NCBI GenBank assembly: GCA_003478935.1
Contig: QUFP01000008.1
Coordinates: 58,597 to 122,596, forward strand
Direction: 5' to 3'
Length of the DNA stretch: 64,000 nt
From: Firmicutes bacterium AF25-13AC
Lineage (GTDB): Bacteria > Bacillota > Clostridia > Lachnospirales > Lachnospiraceae
Positions within the stretch are counted from its first letter, which is position 1; each line of letters begins with the position of its first letter. Below are positions 9,050 to 18,127 of the stretch, piece after piece. Both the position numbers and the translations under genes were made by a program. Under the pieces are notes generated by a model that was given only the letters and a program-made list of their open reading frames with translations, was not told the origin of the DNA and ran no database searches.

Positions 9050-9805
9050 ATGAATATAAACTGGGATGCAAAAGGCTATAAGGAAAATTTTTCATTTGTA
9101 CATGAATATGGCGAGGATGTGGTCAGTCTGTTAAAGAGTCCAAAGGGAGCTGCTGTGCTTGATTTAGGCTGTGGAAATGGAGCATTAAGTGTAAAACTTT
9201 TGGAAAAAGGCTATAAGGTAATTGGAATGGATGCATCAGAGGCGATGCTTGAAATTGCAAAAGCACAATATCCGCATATGACATTTTTGCAAGGCGATGC
9301 ATGCAGCTTTCATCTTAAGGAACCATTGGATGCGATCTTTTCCAATGCAGTGTTCCATTGGATTGATGCTTCGATGCACCCTCATATGTTGTGTCATCTC
9401 GCTGGACAGTTAAAGACAGGCGGTGAGCTTGTATGTGAGTTTGGCGGAAATGGCTGTGCAGAGACCGTTCACGCTGCGTTAGAGCGCGCATTTGCAAAGA
9501 GAGGCCTAGTCTATCCAAGAGTCTTTTATTTTCCAACTATTGGAGAATATGCACCACTCTTAGAAGAAGCAGGTTTTCGCGTTGAATATGCGGTACTTTT
9601 TGACCGTCCAACAAAGCAGAAAACAGAAGATGGCTTTAAAGACTGGGTAAATATGTTTGATAAGGCATCGTTTGAAGGAATGGATGAAGCATTAAAAGAT
9701 GAGATCATTGAAGAAGCCGAAGCAGAATCAAAAGAAAAATTATATCATGACGGTAGCTGGTATATTGATTACGTGAGAATACGTTTTCGCGCCGTAAAGT
9801 ATTAA
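9050..9805 (+). CDS. Class I SAM-dependent methyltransferase
   Basis: 251 aa. The Rossmann motif I is VLDLGCGNGALSVKL (about residues 35-49), followed by the acidic loop GMDASEAML, motif post-I FLQGDACSF, and NAVFHWID, a segment common in UbiE/trans-aconitate-methyltransferase-like proteins. Class I enzymes of this type methylate small molecules; the substrate cannot be deduced. It has its own promoter (8965-8992) and the RBS AGAGAGG. It is divergent from the HTH gene. Cytosolic and full length. Confidence 0.88.
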   Translation: MNINWDAKGYKENFSFVHEYGEDVVSLLKSPKGAAVLDLGCGNGALSVKLLEKGYKVIGMDASEAMLEIAKAQYPHMTFLQGDACSFHLKEPLDAIFSNAVFHWIDASMHPHMLCHLAGQLKTGGELVCEFGGNGCAETVHAALERAFAKRGLVYPRVFYFPTIGEYAPLLEEAGFRVEYAVLFDRPTKQKTEDGFKDWVNMFDKASFEGMDEALKDEIIEEAEAESKEKLYHDGSWYIDYVRIRFRAVKY

Positions 9806-10304
9806 AAAGTTCCAAGCGGTTTAGGCTTGCTGCTTGATAAAAGAGAGAAGCTATGGTAACATAAAAGTATCAAAAATAGTCAAAAGCGGTTAGAAGAACA
9901 TTGAAATATTGTAGAAAAATATATTGATTTATTTTATGACCTTGAAAAGGTGGTAAAGCAATTAGAAATGTGAGTGTGCCATCTGGGACACTAATTCGGC
10001 CACTGTACCTGTCCCTTTGGTCACTCAGATCAAGAATCACAAAATTGAGATAGTTCCTTTTTTTTCCATATCCACGGAAAATATATGGTATTATGTAACT
10101 ATTCAGAGCCATGCAAAATTGCTTTCTGTGAATGCTTGCATTCAGACAGAATAGCAATTTTATATGGCGAGGTAACCACATGAGCAAAATAGAAGCATCG
10201 AAGATGCGATTTTGCGAATGGGGTTCTGAATAGTTACCCAAAAACAAATATACAAAATGGGCAGAGCAACTTGCAGGCATCAAAAGACTGGATTGGAGGA
10301 AAAG
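9806..10304. other. Intergenic region with a structured repeat and no convincing gene
   Basis: About 500 bases between the methyltransferase and the response regulator. The first ~280 bases show nothing I can assign. Bases 10095-10237 form the inverted-repeat element described separately. A 155-codon open frame on the - strand covers most of this gap, but it lacks an RBS, has no domain and crosses into the regulator gene, so I do not call it. Confidence 0.6.
10095..10237. repeat. MITE-like structured element with terminal inverted repeats
   Basis: The outer ends are inverted copies: GTAACTATTCAGAGCC at 10095-10110 and GGGTTCTGAATAGTTAC at 10221-10237 (13 paired bases plus a wobble). Two internal hairpins follow each other. 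The first spans about 10114-10160 (AAAATTGCT ... AGCAATTTT, arms carrying TTCTGT/ACAGAA). The second spans about 10184-10216 (GCAAAAT ... ATTTTGC with GCATC/GATGC). A three-way or cruciform fold of about 143 bases with no open frame is typical of small non-autonomous repeats. It may supply a leader or promoter for the regulator gene 68 bases downstream. Confidence 0.55.
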
Positions 10305-10973
10305 ATGCAAACGATATTGGTGGTAGAAGACGATCATGATTTGAATCAGTCAATTGGATATTCTTTGAAAAAGTCAGGATATGCCGTTTGTGGTGTGACT
10401 TCCATTGAGAAGGCGAAGCAAATGTTTAATCGGAATCAAATTGATCTGATTCTTTTGGATGTGAATCTTCCAGATGGAGAAGGCTTTTCTTTTTGTCGGT
10501 GGGTAAAGGCAAAAAGAGAAGTTCCAGTTATGTATTTAACGGCCAGAGATATGGAGGAAGATGCTTTGGCAGGATATGATTCAGGAGCAGAGGATTATGT
10601 GATAAAACCATTTTCAATGAAGGTTTTACTAAAAAAAATCGATATTATTTTAAAAAGAGCAGTTCTAAGTAAGCGCATGATTTTTACAGATGAATATTTG
10701 TATATTGATTTAGAGAATGCAAAGGTGTTGGTAGAGGGGCAAGAATGCGCGATTACACCAACCGAGTTTCGCTTGCTTCGCCAATTCCTTCTGAATCAAG
10801 GTCAACTTCTTACTTATGATTTGCTATTGGAACGATTGTGGGACAGTGGAGGTCAGTTTGTAGATAAACATGCATTGGCGGTAAATGTGAACCGCCTTAG
10901 AGGAAAAATTGAAGATGAAAAACATAGATATATTTCAAATGTATACGGGATGGGATATCAATGGATTGGTTGA
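10305..10973 (+). CDS. OmpR-family response regulator
   Basis: 222 aa. The receiver domain has ILVVEDDHD at the N-terminus (acidic pocket), phosphoacceptor Asp52 in LILLDVNLPDG, Thr in MYLTARD and Lys in YVIKPFS. The C-terminal ~95 residues are a winged helix (AITPTEFRLLRQFLLNQGQLL...NVNRLRGKI). The start at ATG 10305 follows GGAGGA (10295-10300) at ideal spacing. The last 13 bases overlap the kinase gene, so the pair is co-translated. With the ABC genes downstream this is a BceRS/VncRS-like control pair for a peptide-antibiotic transporter (inference from gene order). Confidence 0.92.
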   Translation: MQTILVVEDDHDLNQSIGYSLKKSGYAVCGVTSIEKAKQMFNRNQIDLILLDVNLPDGEGFSFCRWVKAKREVPVMYLTARDMEEDALAGYDSGAEDYVIKPFSMKVLLKKIDIILKRAVLSKRMIFTDEYLYIDLENAKVLVEGQECAITPTEFRLLRQFLLNQGQLLTYDLLLERLWDSGGQFVDKHALAVNVNRLRGKIEDEKHRYISNVYGMGYQWIG

Positions 10974-11890
10974 CGATTGCAATAATAGGAATCTTATTGG
11001 TAATATTGTTAATTGTATTATGGGAAAAGCATCAAATGCAAAAAGAAGCGGAGTTGTTTGCAAGTCAGGTGGAGGAGGCTTTGGATGCAATCTTGTCAGG
11101 GAGAAAATGGAAGGTAAAGGAAGAACTTGAGGATAGTCTTTGGGGAAGAACAGGAACACAATTAGCAAAGGCAGAAGCTGTATTTTTGAAAAAGGCAGAG
11201 GAAAGTTTGCATGAAAAAGAAATCGTGAAAGGCTTAATTTCCGATATGTCGCATCAGACAAGAACACCGATTGCCAATATGAAGCTGTATATGGAACTTC
11301 TTGAAGAGGAAACGCTATCCGAAAATGGTTCGTTTTTTTTGACCAAAATGAAGGAGCAAATGGAAAAAATAGATTTCCTGATGCAGAATATGGTTAAAAT
11401 GTCGAGGCTGGAAACGGGAATTCTTCAAATTCATCAAGAAAATAAAAGAATATACGAGACCATTCGGCGTGCAATTGCAAGCCTTGTACCGCAGGCAGCG
11501 TTGAAACAGATTGATCTGTATGTGGACTGTGATGAAACGATATGTTTTTTTCATGACAGTAAATGGACCGAGGAAGCAATTTATAATATTTTGGACAATG
11601 CACTAAAATACACCGAATCTGGCGGAAGCATCCATATTGAAGTGCAAAAACAGGAATTGTTTTATAAAATCAGTGTTTTAGATACTGGAAAAGGAATTGC
11701 GCCAGAAAGACAGGCGGAGATTTTTACACGATTTTATCGTGAGCCGGAAGTGCACGACAAGCCAGGGGTCGGAATTGGACTCTATCTTGCAAGAAAAATA
11801 ATCGAACTGCAAAACGGATATATAGAGGTTCAATCAGAAATAGGAAATGGTTCATGCTTTTGTCTATATTTTCCAGTAGAAAACGAATGA
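10961..11890 (+). CDS. Sensor histidine kinase with a single N-terminal membrane helix
   Basis: 309 aa. One hydrophobic helix (about residues 5-20) is followed directly by a cytoplasmic linker and the HisKA domain with His98 in SDMSHQTRTPIANM. The ATPase part shows the N box (NILDNALKYT), G1 (DTGKGIAPERQ) and G2 (GVGIGLYLARKI). There is no extracellular sensory domain, so the signal probably reaches it through the membrane or the partner transporter, as known for BceS-type systems; those usually have two helices, and only one is visible here. It overlaps the regulator gene by 13 bases. Confidence 0.9.
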   Translation: MDWLTIAIIGILLVILLIVLWEKHQMQKEAELFASQVEEALDAILSGRKWKVKEELEDSLWGRTGTQLAKAEAVFLKKAEESLHEKEIVKGLISDMSHQTRTPIANMKLYMELLEEETLSENGSFFLTKMKEQMEKIDFLMQNMVKMSRLETGILQIHQENKRIYETIRRAIASLVPQAALKQIDLYVDCDETICFFHDSKWTEEAIYNILDNALKYTESGGSIHIEVQKQELFYKISVLDTGKGIAPERQAEIFTRFYREPEVHDKPGVGIGLYLARKIIELQNGYIEVQSEIGNGSCFCLYFPVENE

Positions 11891-11897
11891 GACCTTT

Positions 11898-11944
11898 ATC
11901 ACAATTATGAGATCATTCGAGAATGAGATCAGTTTGTGATTTTT
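11898..11944 (+). terminator. Hairpin between kinase and ABC ATPase genes (attenuator candidate)
   Basis: ATCACAA (11898-11904) pairs with TTGTGAT (11934-11940), an inner stem TCATTC/GAATGA lies between them, and TTTT follows. It sits 8 bases after the kinase stop and 40 before the ATPase start, so it may lower read-through into the transporter genes. Confidence 0.45.
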
Positions 11945-11984
11945 AAGAGGTATTCTGTTTTACAGCAAAGGAGGATACAAAGCT

Positions 11985-12671
11985 ATGAACTATATTGTAG
12001 AAACAAAACATTTAAAAAAGTATTATCAAATGGGTGATACGACGGTAAAGGCATTGGATGGTATTGATTTTTGTGTGAAGGATCAAGAATTTATTGCAAT
12101 TATCGGAAAAAGTGGGTCGGGAAAGAGCACACTTTTGCATATGTTAGGCGGGCTAGATACACCGACAGAAGGGGAAGTGTTGATAGAGGGAAAGAGCATT
12201 TTGAAGCTGAAAAAAGAACAGTTGGCGATCTTTCGCAGAAGAAAAATTGGATTCATTTTTCAAAATTATAATTTGGTTCCAGATCTTAACGTGTATGAGA
12301 ATGTTATTCTCCCAGTGGAACTTGATGGAAGAAAAGTTGACACAGAATATGTGAATGGAATATTGAAGCTTTTGCGGATATCGGAGAAGAAAGATATGCT
12401 TCCGGGAACATTATCTGGTGGGCAACAGCAAAGAGTTGCGATCGCAAGGGCTCTTGCAACAAAGCCAGCTATTATTTTAGCAGATGAACCGACTGGAAAT
12501 CTAGATTCTGCGACCAGTCATGAGGTGCTAGGGCTTTTAAAAATGGTCGCAAAACAATTTTGCCAAACGATCATTTTGATTACACATGACAGAGATATTG
12601 CACAGCTTGCAGACCGTATTGTACATATTGAAGATGGAAAAATTGTCAGCGATACCAAAGAAGGGATGTGA
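11985..12671 (+). CDS. ABC transporter ATP-binding protein (MacB/BceA/LolD type)
   Basis: 228 aa. Walker A is GKSGSGKS (41-48), the Q-loop is FIFQNYNLVPDLNVYENV, the signature is LSGGQQQR, Walker B is IILADEPTGNLD, and the switch His is in LITHD. The GNLDS sequence after Walker B marks the family that pairs with FtsX-like permeases. It powers peptide or lipid extraction from the membrane rather than import. The strong RBS AAGGAGG precedes the start. It ends overlapping the permease start region. Confidence 0.93.
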   Translation: MNYIVETKHLKKYYQMGDTTVKALDGIDFCVKDQEFIAIIGKSGSGKSTLLHMLGGLDTPTEGEVLIEGKSILKLKKEQLAIFRRRKIGFIFQNYNLVPDLNVYENVILPVELDGRKVDTEYVNGILKLLRISEKKDMLPGTLSGGQQQRVAIARALATKPAIILADEPTGNLDSATSHEVLGLLKMVAKQFCQTIILITHDRDIAQLADRIVHIEDGKIVSDTKEGM

Positions 12672-12676
12672 TTGTC

Positions 12677-15175
12677 ATGCTGAAAAATCCAAATCAAAAA
12701 ATAATAAAAAGGATGGCATGGAACAATTTAAAGAGAAATGCGAGAAAAACAATTACATTGCTTTTTGCAGTCGTTCTTGCGTCATTTCTGATTTTTACGA
12801 TATTTACGGTTGGAAATTCCTATTTTAAACTCCAGAAAATTCAAAATATTCGTATGTCGGGAGCAGAGTTTGATGCGATTCTATATGGGGTGACAGATGA
12901 ACAGAAGCAACTATGTGAAGAAAATCCGAATATTACACTGACAGGTACAGCGGGAAGTTGTGGATGGGTAGAGAAGACCGATAAGGATTCTACTCCAAAT
13001 GTAGGGCTGATCTGGGCGGATGATGCCTATTGGACACAGATGATGGCGCCTGTGAGAGAAAAGCTAGAAGGAACGTATCCTACAGCTTTCAATGAAATAA
13101 TGGTAACGAAAAAAGCATTAAAGGAATGTGGATACGAAACTCTTAAGGTGGGTGATACCTTTTCGATGTCCTATGGAACTTATGATGGCATTCAGACAGG
13201 AAATTTTAAAATTAGCGGAATTTGGGATGGATACGGACCAAAGAAAATATTTTATGTATCAAAAGAATTTTATGATAAGTCGGGCTGGAAACTCTCACAG
13301 GCTGCTTCTGGCCGTTATTTTATTGATTTCAAGCAAAAATTTATGACGACAAAAGAACAGAATGCCTTTATTGAAAGTATGAATCTTGGAAAGCAGCAGA
13401 ATATTTTCTTTATTGCAGGTCTCGGCAATTCGGTTTCCTTGCTTGCAGGATTGATTGGACTTGTTGTTGTTACTTGCCTGTGTGCCTATTTGCTCATTTA
13501 TAATATTTTACATCTTTCAGTTTCTGGAAAAGTACGCTATTATGGTTTACTTCAGACAGTCGGAATGACACAGAAACAGATAAAACAAATGCTACAAAAA
13601 CAGATGTTAATAATTGGGTTTATCGGAATAATCGTGGGATGTCTACTAGGTGTATTTGTGTCATTTTCTCTGATTCCAATAGTGGTAAAATCGCTTGGAA
13701 TCAAAGAGAATTATGTGGATTCTAGTATGGTTTGTTTTCACCCGACTGTTTTACTCGCCACCATTTTGCTAGTTGGATTTACGATCTTTTCTGCAAGTAG
13801 AAAACCTGTTAAAATGGCAACAGCAGTCTCACCAATAGAAGCGCTAGGGTATCGATCTGCTTCAAAACTGAAAAAAACAAAACGAGCAGGAAAGTCTAAG
13901 GTAATAAATAGACTTTGTTTGGAACAACTTGTAAAGGATAAGAAACGAACTACTATTGTATTATTTTCTTTGGCAGCAAGCTTGTCTGTGTATCTTTGTA
14001 TTGTGACAATGCTAGATAGTCAGGCAGCAAGAACTATTGTGTCAAATAATATGGATGCGGATATCGAGATCAAAAATGACACTGCAACGAAAGAACATAA
14101 AAAAGACAGAAAGGATATTCTGGATGAATCAATCGTAACGTCAATCAAAGACCTTGACGGAGTGTCAGAAGTACATCCGGTGGTATTTGCCGAGATTACA
14201 GTACCATGGGAGCCAGATTTTTCTGACATGTGGATGAAAGAATTCTATGAAAAATGGTTGACGGTTCCATACAGTCAGGAAAAAGAAGAATATCAAAATC
14301 ACCCTGAAAATTTTGGGTCCTCTTTGATTGGAATTGATGAACAAGAGTTTGATTTTTTAAATAAAAACTTGGAACAGCCAATTAATAAAGAGGAGTTTCT
14401 TTCAGGGAAAACTTGCATTATTTATCGAAATGGGTTGGATTTATCGAATTCGGATTTAATTGGAAGTAAAGTGACCTGTGCTTTGCACAGTGACAAACAA
14501 GTGACACAAACATTTACGATAGGAGGTGTGACGGACGAGAGCTATTATACGGCAATTTTGGGCTATCCACCTACAATTATCACAAGTGATCAGGTGGTGA
14601 AAAATTTTGCAAATGAAAGCATTACGTTAAAAATCGGCGTGAAATATACAAAAGAATATGACAGAAATATCGAAAAAGAAATTTTAAAATTGCTAGAAGC
14701 AAATGTTAATGCAAAAGATTTTTCATGGGATTCTAAAATTGAGGAGGCAGATGAAATCAAAAATGCACAAGGTTATATGCCACAGATCGGAATGGGAATC
14801 GTCCTAATTTTGGCATTCATTGGAATTATGAATTACATCAATACATGTGTAGTAAATGTGCAAAATCGTATGACAGAATTTTCCATCATGGAGAGCATTG
14901 GAATGACGCCAAGGCAGCTTCTTTTGATGCTGATCAAGGAAGGCATTTTGTACGCTGGGGGTGTATGGATGGTTACGTTAACAGTGGGAATGGGTGTGAC
15001 CTATGTGATCTACCAGTCAATGAACTATCGAAAAGTCCCATTTTCAATCCCACTATTAGCTATTTTGGTTGCAGCAGTTGTAAGCTTCTTAGTTTGCATC
15101 GTGGTTCCAGCAGTTACTTGGCTGATCTTAGAAAAGAATGGTTCCTTGGTTCAGAGAATAAAAGGAATTGAATAA
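12677..15175 (+). CDS. FtsX/MacB-type ABC permease
   Basis: 832 aa from ATG 12677; a GTG at 12668 overlapping the ATPase stop is an alternative start but lies only 2 bases after the GGG of the RBS. One N-terminal helix (RKTITLLFAVVLASFLIFTI) is followed by a ~180-residue extracellular region. Then come three helices with the FtsX signature (VRYYGLLQTVGMTQKQIKQM), a central helix and a second large extracellular domain, and a final FtsX unit (MTEFSIMESIGMTPRQLL). This is the Vex/BceB-like layout; these permeases remove peptide antibiotics or act as sensors for the kinase. A stem-loop follows at 15182-15212. Confidence 0.88.
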   Translation: MLKNPNQKIIKRMAWNNLKRNARKTITLLFAVVLASFLIFTIFTVGNSYFKLQKIQNIRMSGAEFDAILYGVTDEQKQLCEENPNITLTGTAGSCGWVEKTDKDSTPNVGLIWADDAYWTQMMAPVREKLEGTYPTAFNEIMVTKKALKECGYETLKVGDTFSMSYGTYDGIQTGNFKISGIWDGYGPKKIFYVSKEFYDKSGWKLSQAASGRYFIDFKQKFMTTKEQNAFIESMNLGKQQNIFFIAGLGNSVSLLAGLIGLVVVTCLCAYLLIYNILHLSVSGKVRYYGLLQTVGMTQKQIKQMLQKQMLIIGFIGIIVGCLLGVFVSFSLIPIVVKSLGIKENYVDSSMVCFHPTVLLATILLVGFTIFSASRKPVKMATAVSPIEALGYRSASKLKKTKRAGKSKVINRLCLEQLVKDKKRTTIVLFSLAASLSVYLCIVTMLDSQAARTIVSNNMDADIEIKNDTATKEHKKDRKDILDESIVTSIKDLDGVSEVHPVVFAEITVPWEPDFSDMWMKEFYEKWLTVPYSQEKEEYQNHPENFGSSLIGIDEQEFDFLNKNLEQPINKEEFLSGKTCIIYRNGLDLSNSDLIGSKVTCALHSDKQVTQTFTIGGVTDESYYTAILGYPPTIITSDQVVKNFANESITLKIGVKYTKEYDRNIEKEILKLLEANVNAKDFSWDSKIEEADEIKNAQGYMPQIGMGIVLILAFIGIMNYINTCVVNVQNRMTEFSIMESIGMTPRQLLLMLIKEGILYAGGVWMVTLTVGMGVTYVIYQSMNYRKVPFSIPLLAILVAAVVSFLVCIVVPAVTWLILEKNGSLVQRIKGIE

Positions 15176-15181
15176 ACGGTG

Positions 15182-15212
15182 GGGCTAGGAAAAGTGGTAC
15201 TTTTCCTAGCCC
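15182..15212. terminator. Stem-loop after the permease gene
   Basis: A perfect 14-bp inverted repeat (GGGCTAGGAAAAGT / ACTTTTCCTAGCCC) with a 3-base loop lies just after the permease stop. No good T-run follows on either strand, so termination is likely but not of the classical form. Confidence 0.55.
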
Positions 15213-15279
15213 ATTACATGTGTAAATCAAATTTAATGTTCAAAATTAATTCTGAGTAGTTGGTCTTTCAGTTTTTAAA

Positions 15280-16610
15280 TTAACAATTATGAATAAATTT
15301 GCGATACAGCACACATGCGACAGCGGCAGTAATAAACTCAGTCAACCACATCGCATGCCATACACCATTTGCATCAAAGAATCTAGTTAAAATAAGCGCA
15401 GCTGGAATGATGACAACTATATAGCGCATCAGTGAGATCACAAGTGATGGAGCACCTTTTCCGAGTCCTTCAAGTGCACCGGAAACGGTGACAGAAATCG
15501 AGGATATGATAAAGCCGATGCTAATAATGCGAAGAGCAGAAGCACCAAGGCGAATCGTTTCTGCATTAGAGGTGAAAAGTCCTATCAAGGAGCTTGGAAT
15601 AGCAAGACAAAGTGCAGTACCGATTACCATGACACCAGATATAAGAATCAGAGAATCAAAGAAAATCTGCTTTACACGAGCATGTTCACCTGCACCATAA
15701 TTGTAGCCAATCAAAGGACGCATTCCCTGAACAACACCATTTCCAGTCAGATAAAGGAAGGTCTGGAGCTTATAGTAGGCACCAAGAACAAGCACATAAG
15801 ACTGGGAATATGCAGCCAAAATTCCATTTAATGTGGAGACAAGCAGTGAAGGAAGCGCCAAATTTAATGTGGCAGGAATGCCGACAGTATAAAGGCGAAG
15901 TAATAGTTGCTTGCTTGGCTTGCAGCAGGAAAGAGAAAATGTTACAGGCAGTGGACGAACAACGCAGAAAACAAGGTAAATTACAAGAGACAGCATTTGT
16001 CCAATGGCAGTTGCAATTGCAGCACCTTCAATTCCCATTGCTGGAAAAGGTCCGATGCCAAAGATCATAATCGGATCCAGAATGATGTTTCCGATACAGC
16101 CCGCCATCATGGCAACCATCGAAACCTTCATGCGTCCTGTTGCCTGAAAAATTTTTCAAGAGATACTGAAATTCCAATTGGAATTGAGAAACTAAGGGTG
16201 ATTCTTGCATAACGAATACCTAAAGATATCACGTCCTGATCAGTTGTAAACAGCTCCAAAAAAGGTCGAATAAAGGTTAGACAGACAATCATAAGAAGCA
16301 GTCCGTGAAATGCATTTAATAATGTGCCAAGTGAGGCAGCACGGTCGGCTTCTTTTTTATTTCCAGCACCAAGGTGGATGGAAATAACAGCATTTGTTCC
16401 AATTGCAAAGCCAACGGTGATTGCCATAATCAAGTTTTGAATTGGATAAACAAGAGAGAGTGCAGTCATGGCATTGTCGCTTATTTTTGCGATAAAGATG
16501 CTGTCAACAATATTATACAAAGAATTGACAAACATAGACAGAGTCATAGGCAGTGCCATAGAAACTACAAGCGGCAGCACTGGTTTTTGCTTCATGTAAG
16601 TTTGATCCAT
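15280..16610 (-). pseudogene. MATE family exporter (2), broken by a one-base frameshift
   Basis: Two adjacent - strand frames (16610-16128 and 16131-15280) together encode one MATE protein. The first covers MDQTYMKQKPVLPLVVSMALPMTLSMFVNSLYNIVDSIFIAK onward and ends in LEKFFRQQDA; the second resumes with the expected GRMKVSMVAMM. Adding one T to the five-T run near 16145-16150 restores EKFFQATGRMKVSM and a 444-codon frame, the usual MATE length. Either the gene has a recent disabling deletion or the sequence lacks a base; several other genes here show the same pattern, which favours the latter. It has a G-rich RBS upstream. Substrate unknown. Confidence 0.85.
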
Positions 16611-16779
16611 AAAAAAAGAACTCCTTTCTGCTTTAAAGCGTTCTCACGAAAACATTTATTGGTTTTGCTGCGCAAAAAAATACCGCACAACAAATACGGG
16701 AACACAGAGAACGTAGTATTGTTGTGTGGCGAAAAATAAAGATATCTTAATTTAATTAGTCTTTATGAAAAGTCCACGG

Positions 16780-16863
16780 CCGGAATCCGGTTTTAGTACC
16801 AACATAGAATAGCAAAAATAAAGAGAGATGTCAAGCTTGACAAATAGGAAAAGATGCTATACT
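16780..16863 (+). promoter_or_regulatory. Promoter and palindromic operator candidates for the dehydrogenase gene
   Basis: TTGACA (16837-16842) and TATACT (16858-16863) form a promoter with a short 15-base spacer. The perfect 14-bp palindrome TGTCAAGCTTGACA (16829-16842) contains the -35 hexamer. An 11-bp palindrome CCGGAATCCGG (16780-16790) lies further upstream. The overlap with the -35 box suggests a repressor site; the regulator is unknown. Confidence 0.5.
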
Positions 16864-16909
16864 GTTGAGTTATGGTTCACGAATACATGTAAAAAGAAAG
16901 GTAAAAATT

Positions 16910-17896
16910 ATGAAAATTCAAGCATTTGGAGTAAGAGAAGATGAAAAACAGGCATTTGAGCAGATTTCTGCTCAGTGTGGTGTAGAGGTTACGCTTTCAG
17001 ATGAGACACCATCACTTGAGAATGCCGATCTTGTAAAGGGATATGAGGGTGTTACAGTGCTTGGCATGGGAAATATTGACAGGGATTTATTAAGATGCTA
17101 CAGCGAGAATGGTGTGCGTTTTCTCTCTACAAGAACTATCGGTTATAACAACATTGATTTGGTGGCAGCAAAAGAGCTTGGAATTAAAGTCTGCAATGCA
17201 GCCTACCCGCCAAACGGTGTTGCAGACTTTACGGTAATGATGATTTTAATGTGCCTTCGCCAGTATAAGCAGGCACTATGGAGAGGCCAGGTCAATGACT
17301 TTTCCTTGCAGGGACTGCAGGGGCGTGATATGAATGAACTTACAATAGGTGTCATGGGTACTGGACGAATTGGCCTTCAAGTATTAAAAAACTTGTCAGG
17401 CTTTGGCTGTCGTTTGCTTGCTTATGATATTTATAAAAATCCAGAGGCAGAGAAACTTGCAACATATGTAGATCAGGATACAATCTATAAGGAATGCGAT
17501 GTCATAAGCCTTCATATGCCGTTGTTTGATTCTACGTATCACATTATTAATCATAAAACAATCGCAAAGATGAAAGATGGCGTAATTTTAATTAACTGCG
17601 CAAGAGGTGGACTGACTGACATTGATGCATTGGTAGATGGCGTTGAATCAGAGAAGATTGGTGCGCTTGGCATGGATACCGTAGAGGGCGAAGAAGGTAT
17701 TGTGCACGAAGACAGAAGAACAGATATCATCTCCAACCGCAACTGGTTTTATCTTCATCAGTTTCGCAATGTCATCATGACACAGCACATGGCATTCTAC
17801 ACAAAAGAAGCAGTAGAGAGCATGGTACGCTGCGGCGTAGAGGGCATTGTGCAGATGGAAAAGACAGGAAGCTGCAGAACAATGCTGACGAAATAA
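16910..17896 (+). CDS. D-lactate dehydrogenase-like 2-hydroxyacid dehydrogenase
   Basis: 328 aa. The NAD-binding core is IGVMGTGRIGLQVLKNL (GxGxxG). Catalytic residues typical of D-2-hydroxyacid dehydrogenases are visible: Arg in NCARGGLTD, Glu in MDTVEGEEG and His in MTQHMAFYT. The YPPNGVADFTVMMIL segment fits the D-lactate/VanH branch. It would reduce pyruvate to D-lactate in fermentation. VanH is a resistance variant of the same family, but no vanA/vanX partners are present, so ordinary metabolism is more likely. The start is set at 16910, with AAAGG 9 bases upstream. It has a strong promoter with an overlapping palindrome. Confidence 0.85.
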   Translation: MKIQAFGVREDEKQAFEQISAQCGVEVTLSDETPSLENADLVKGYEGVTVLGMGNIDRDLLRCYSENGVRFLSTRTIGYNNIDLVAAKELGIKVCNAAYPPNGVADFTVMMILMCLRQYKQALWRGQVNDFSLQGLQGRDMNELTIGVMGTGRIGLQVLKNLSGFGCRLLAYDIYKNPEAEKLATYVDQDTIYKECDVISLHMPLFDSTYHIINHKTIAKMKDGVILINCARGGLTDIDALVDGVESEKIGALGMDTVEGEEGIVHEDRRTDIISNRNWFYLHQFRNVIMTQHMAFYTKEAVESMVRCGVEGIVQMEKTGSCRTMLTK

Positions 17897-17908
17897 ATTA
17901 TAACATTA

Positions 17909-17955
17909 CAATGTGCACACTGAAAATATCTAATATAGGTACAGTGTGCACATTG
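17909..17955. repeat. Perfect 14-bp inverted repeat after the dehydrogenase
   Basis: CAATGTGCACACTG (17909-17922) and its exact reverse complement (17942-17955) are separated by 19 bases. It may be a terminator without a T-run or a binding site for the following operon. Confidence 0.5.
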
Positions 17956-18127
17956 ATACAATACTGATTTTATGATAAACTACATTCAAGATTGACAGAG
18001 GAAAGAGAGGCATTTAAAGGAAAGCAAAGTTCGATGAGGAACATTTCCCTGCCGATCTATTTCTATAGTCAAAATACTTTAATGAATTAAAGCAAAACAG
18101 CACAATGGTGAAATGGAGGAATCAGAT

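Noticed and set aside
9870..10337. 155-codon open frame on the - strand
   Set aside because: No RBS, no recognisable domain, and it overlaps a structured repeat and the response regulator gene.
16140..16152. Programmed -1 frameshift in MATE 2 at the A5T5 run
   Set aside because: The sequence does not form a proper slippery heptamer in frame, and MATE genes are not known to use frameshifting.
1..17896. Scattered vancomycin-type gene set (VanZ-like, VanH-like dehydrogenase, dipeptidase)
   Set aside because: The genes are far apart, the dipeptidase is M19 not VanX, and no D-Ala-D-Lac ligase is present.
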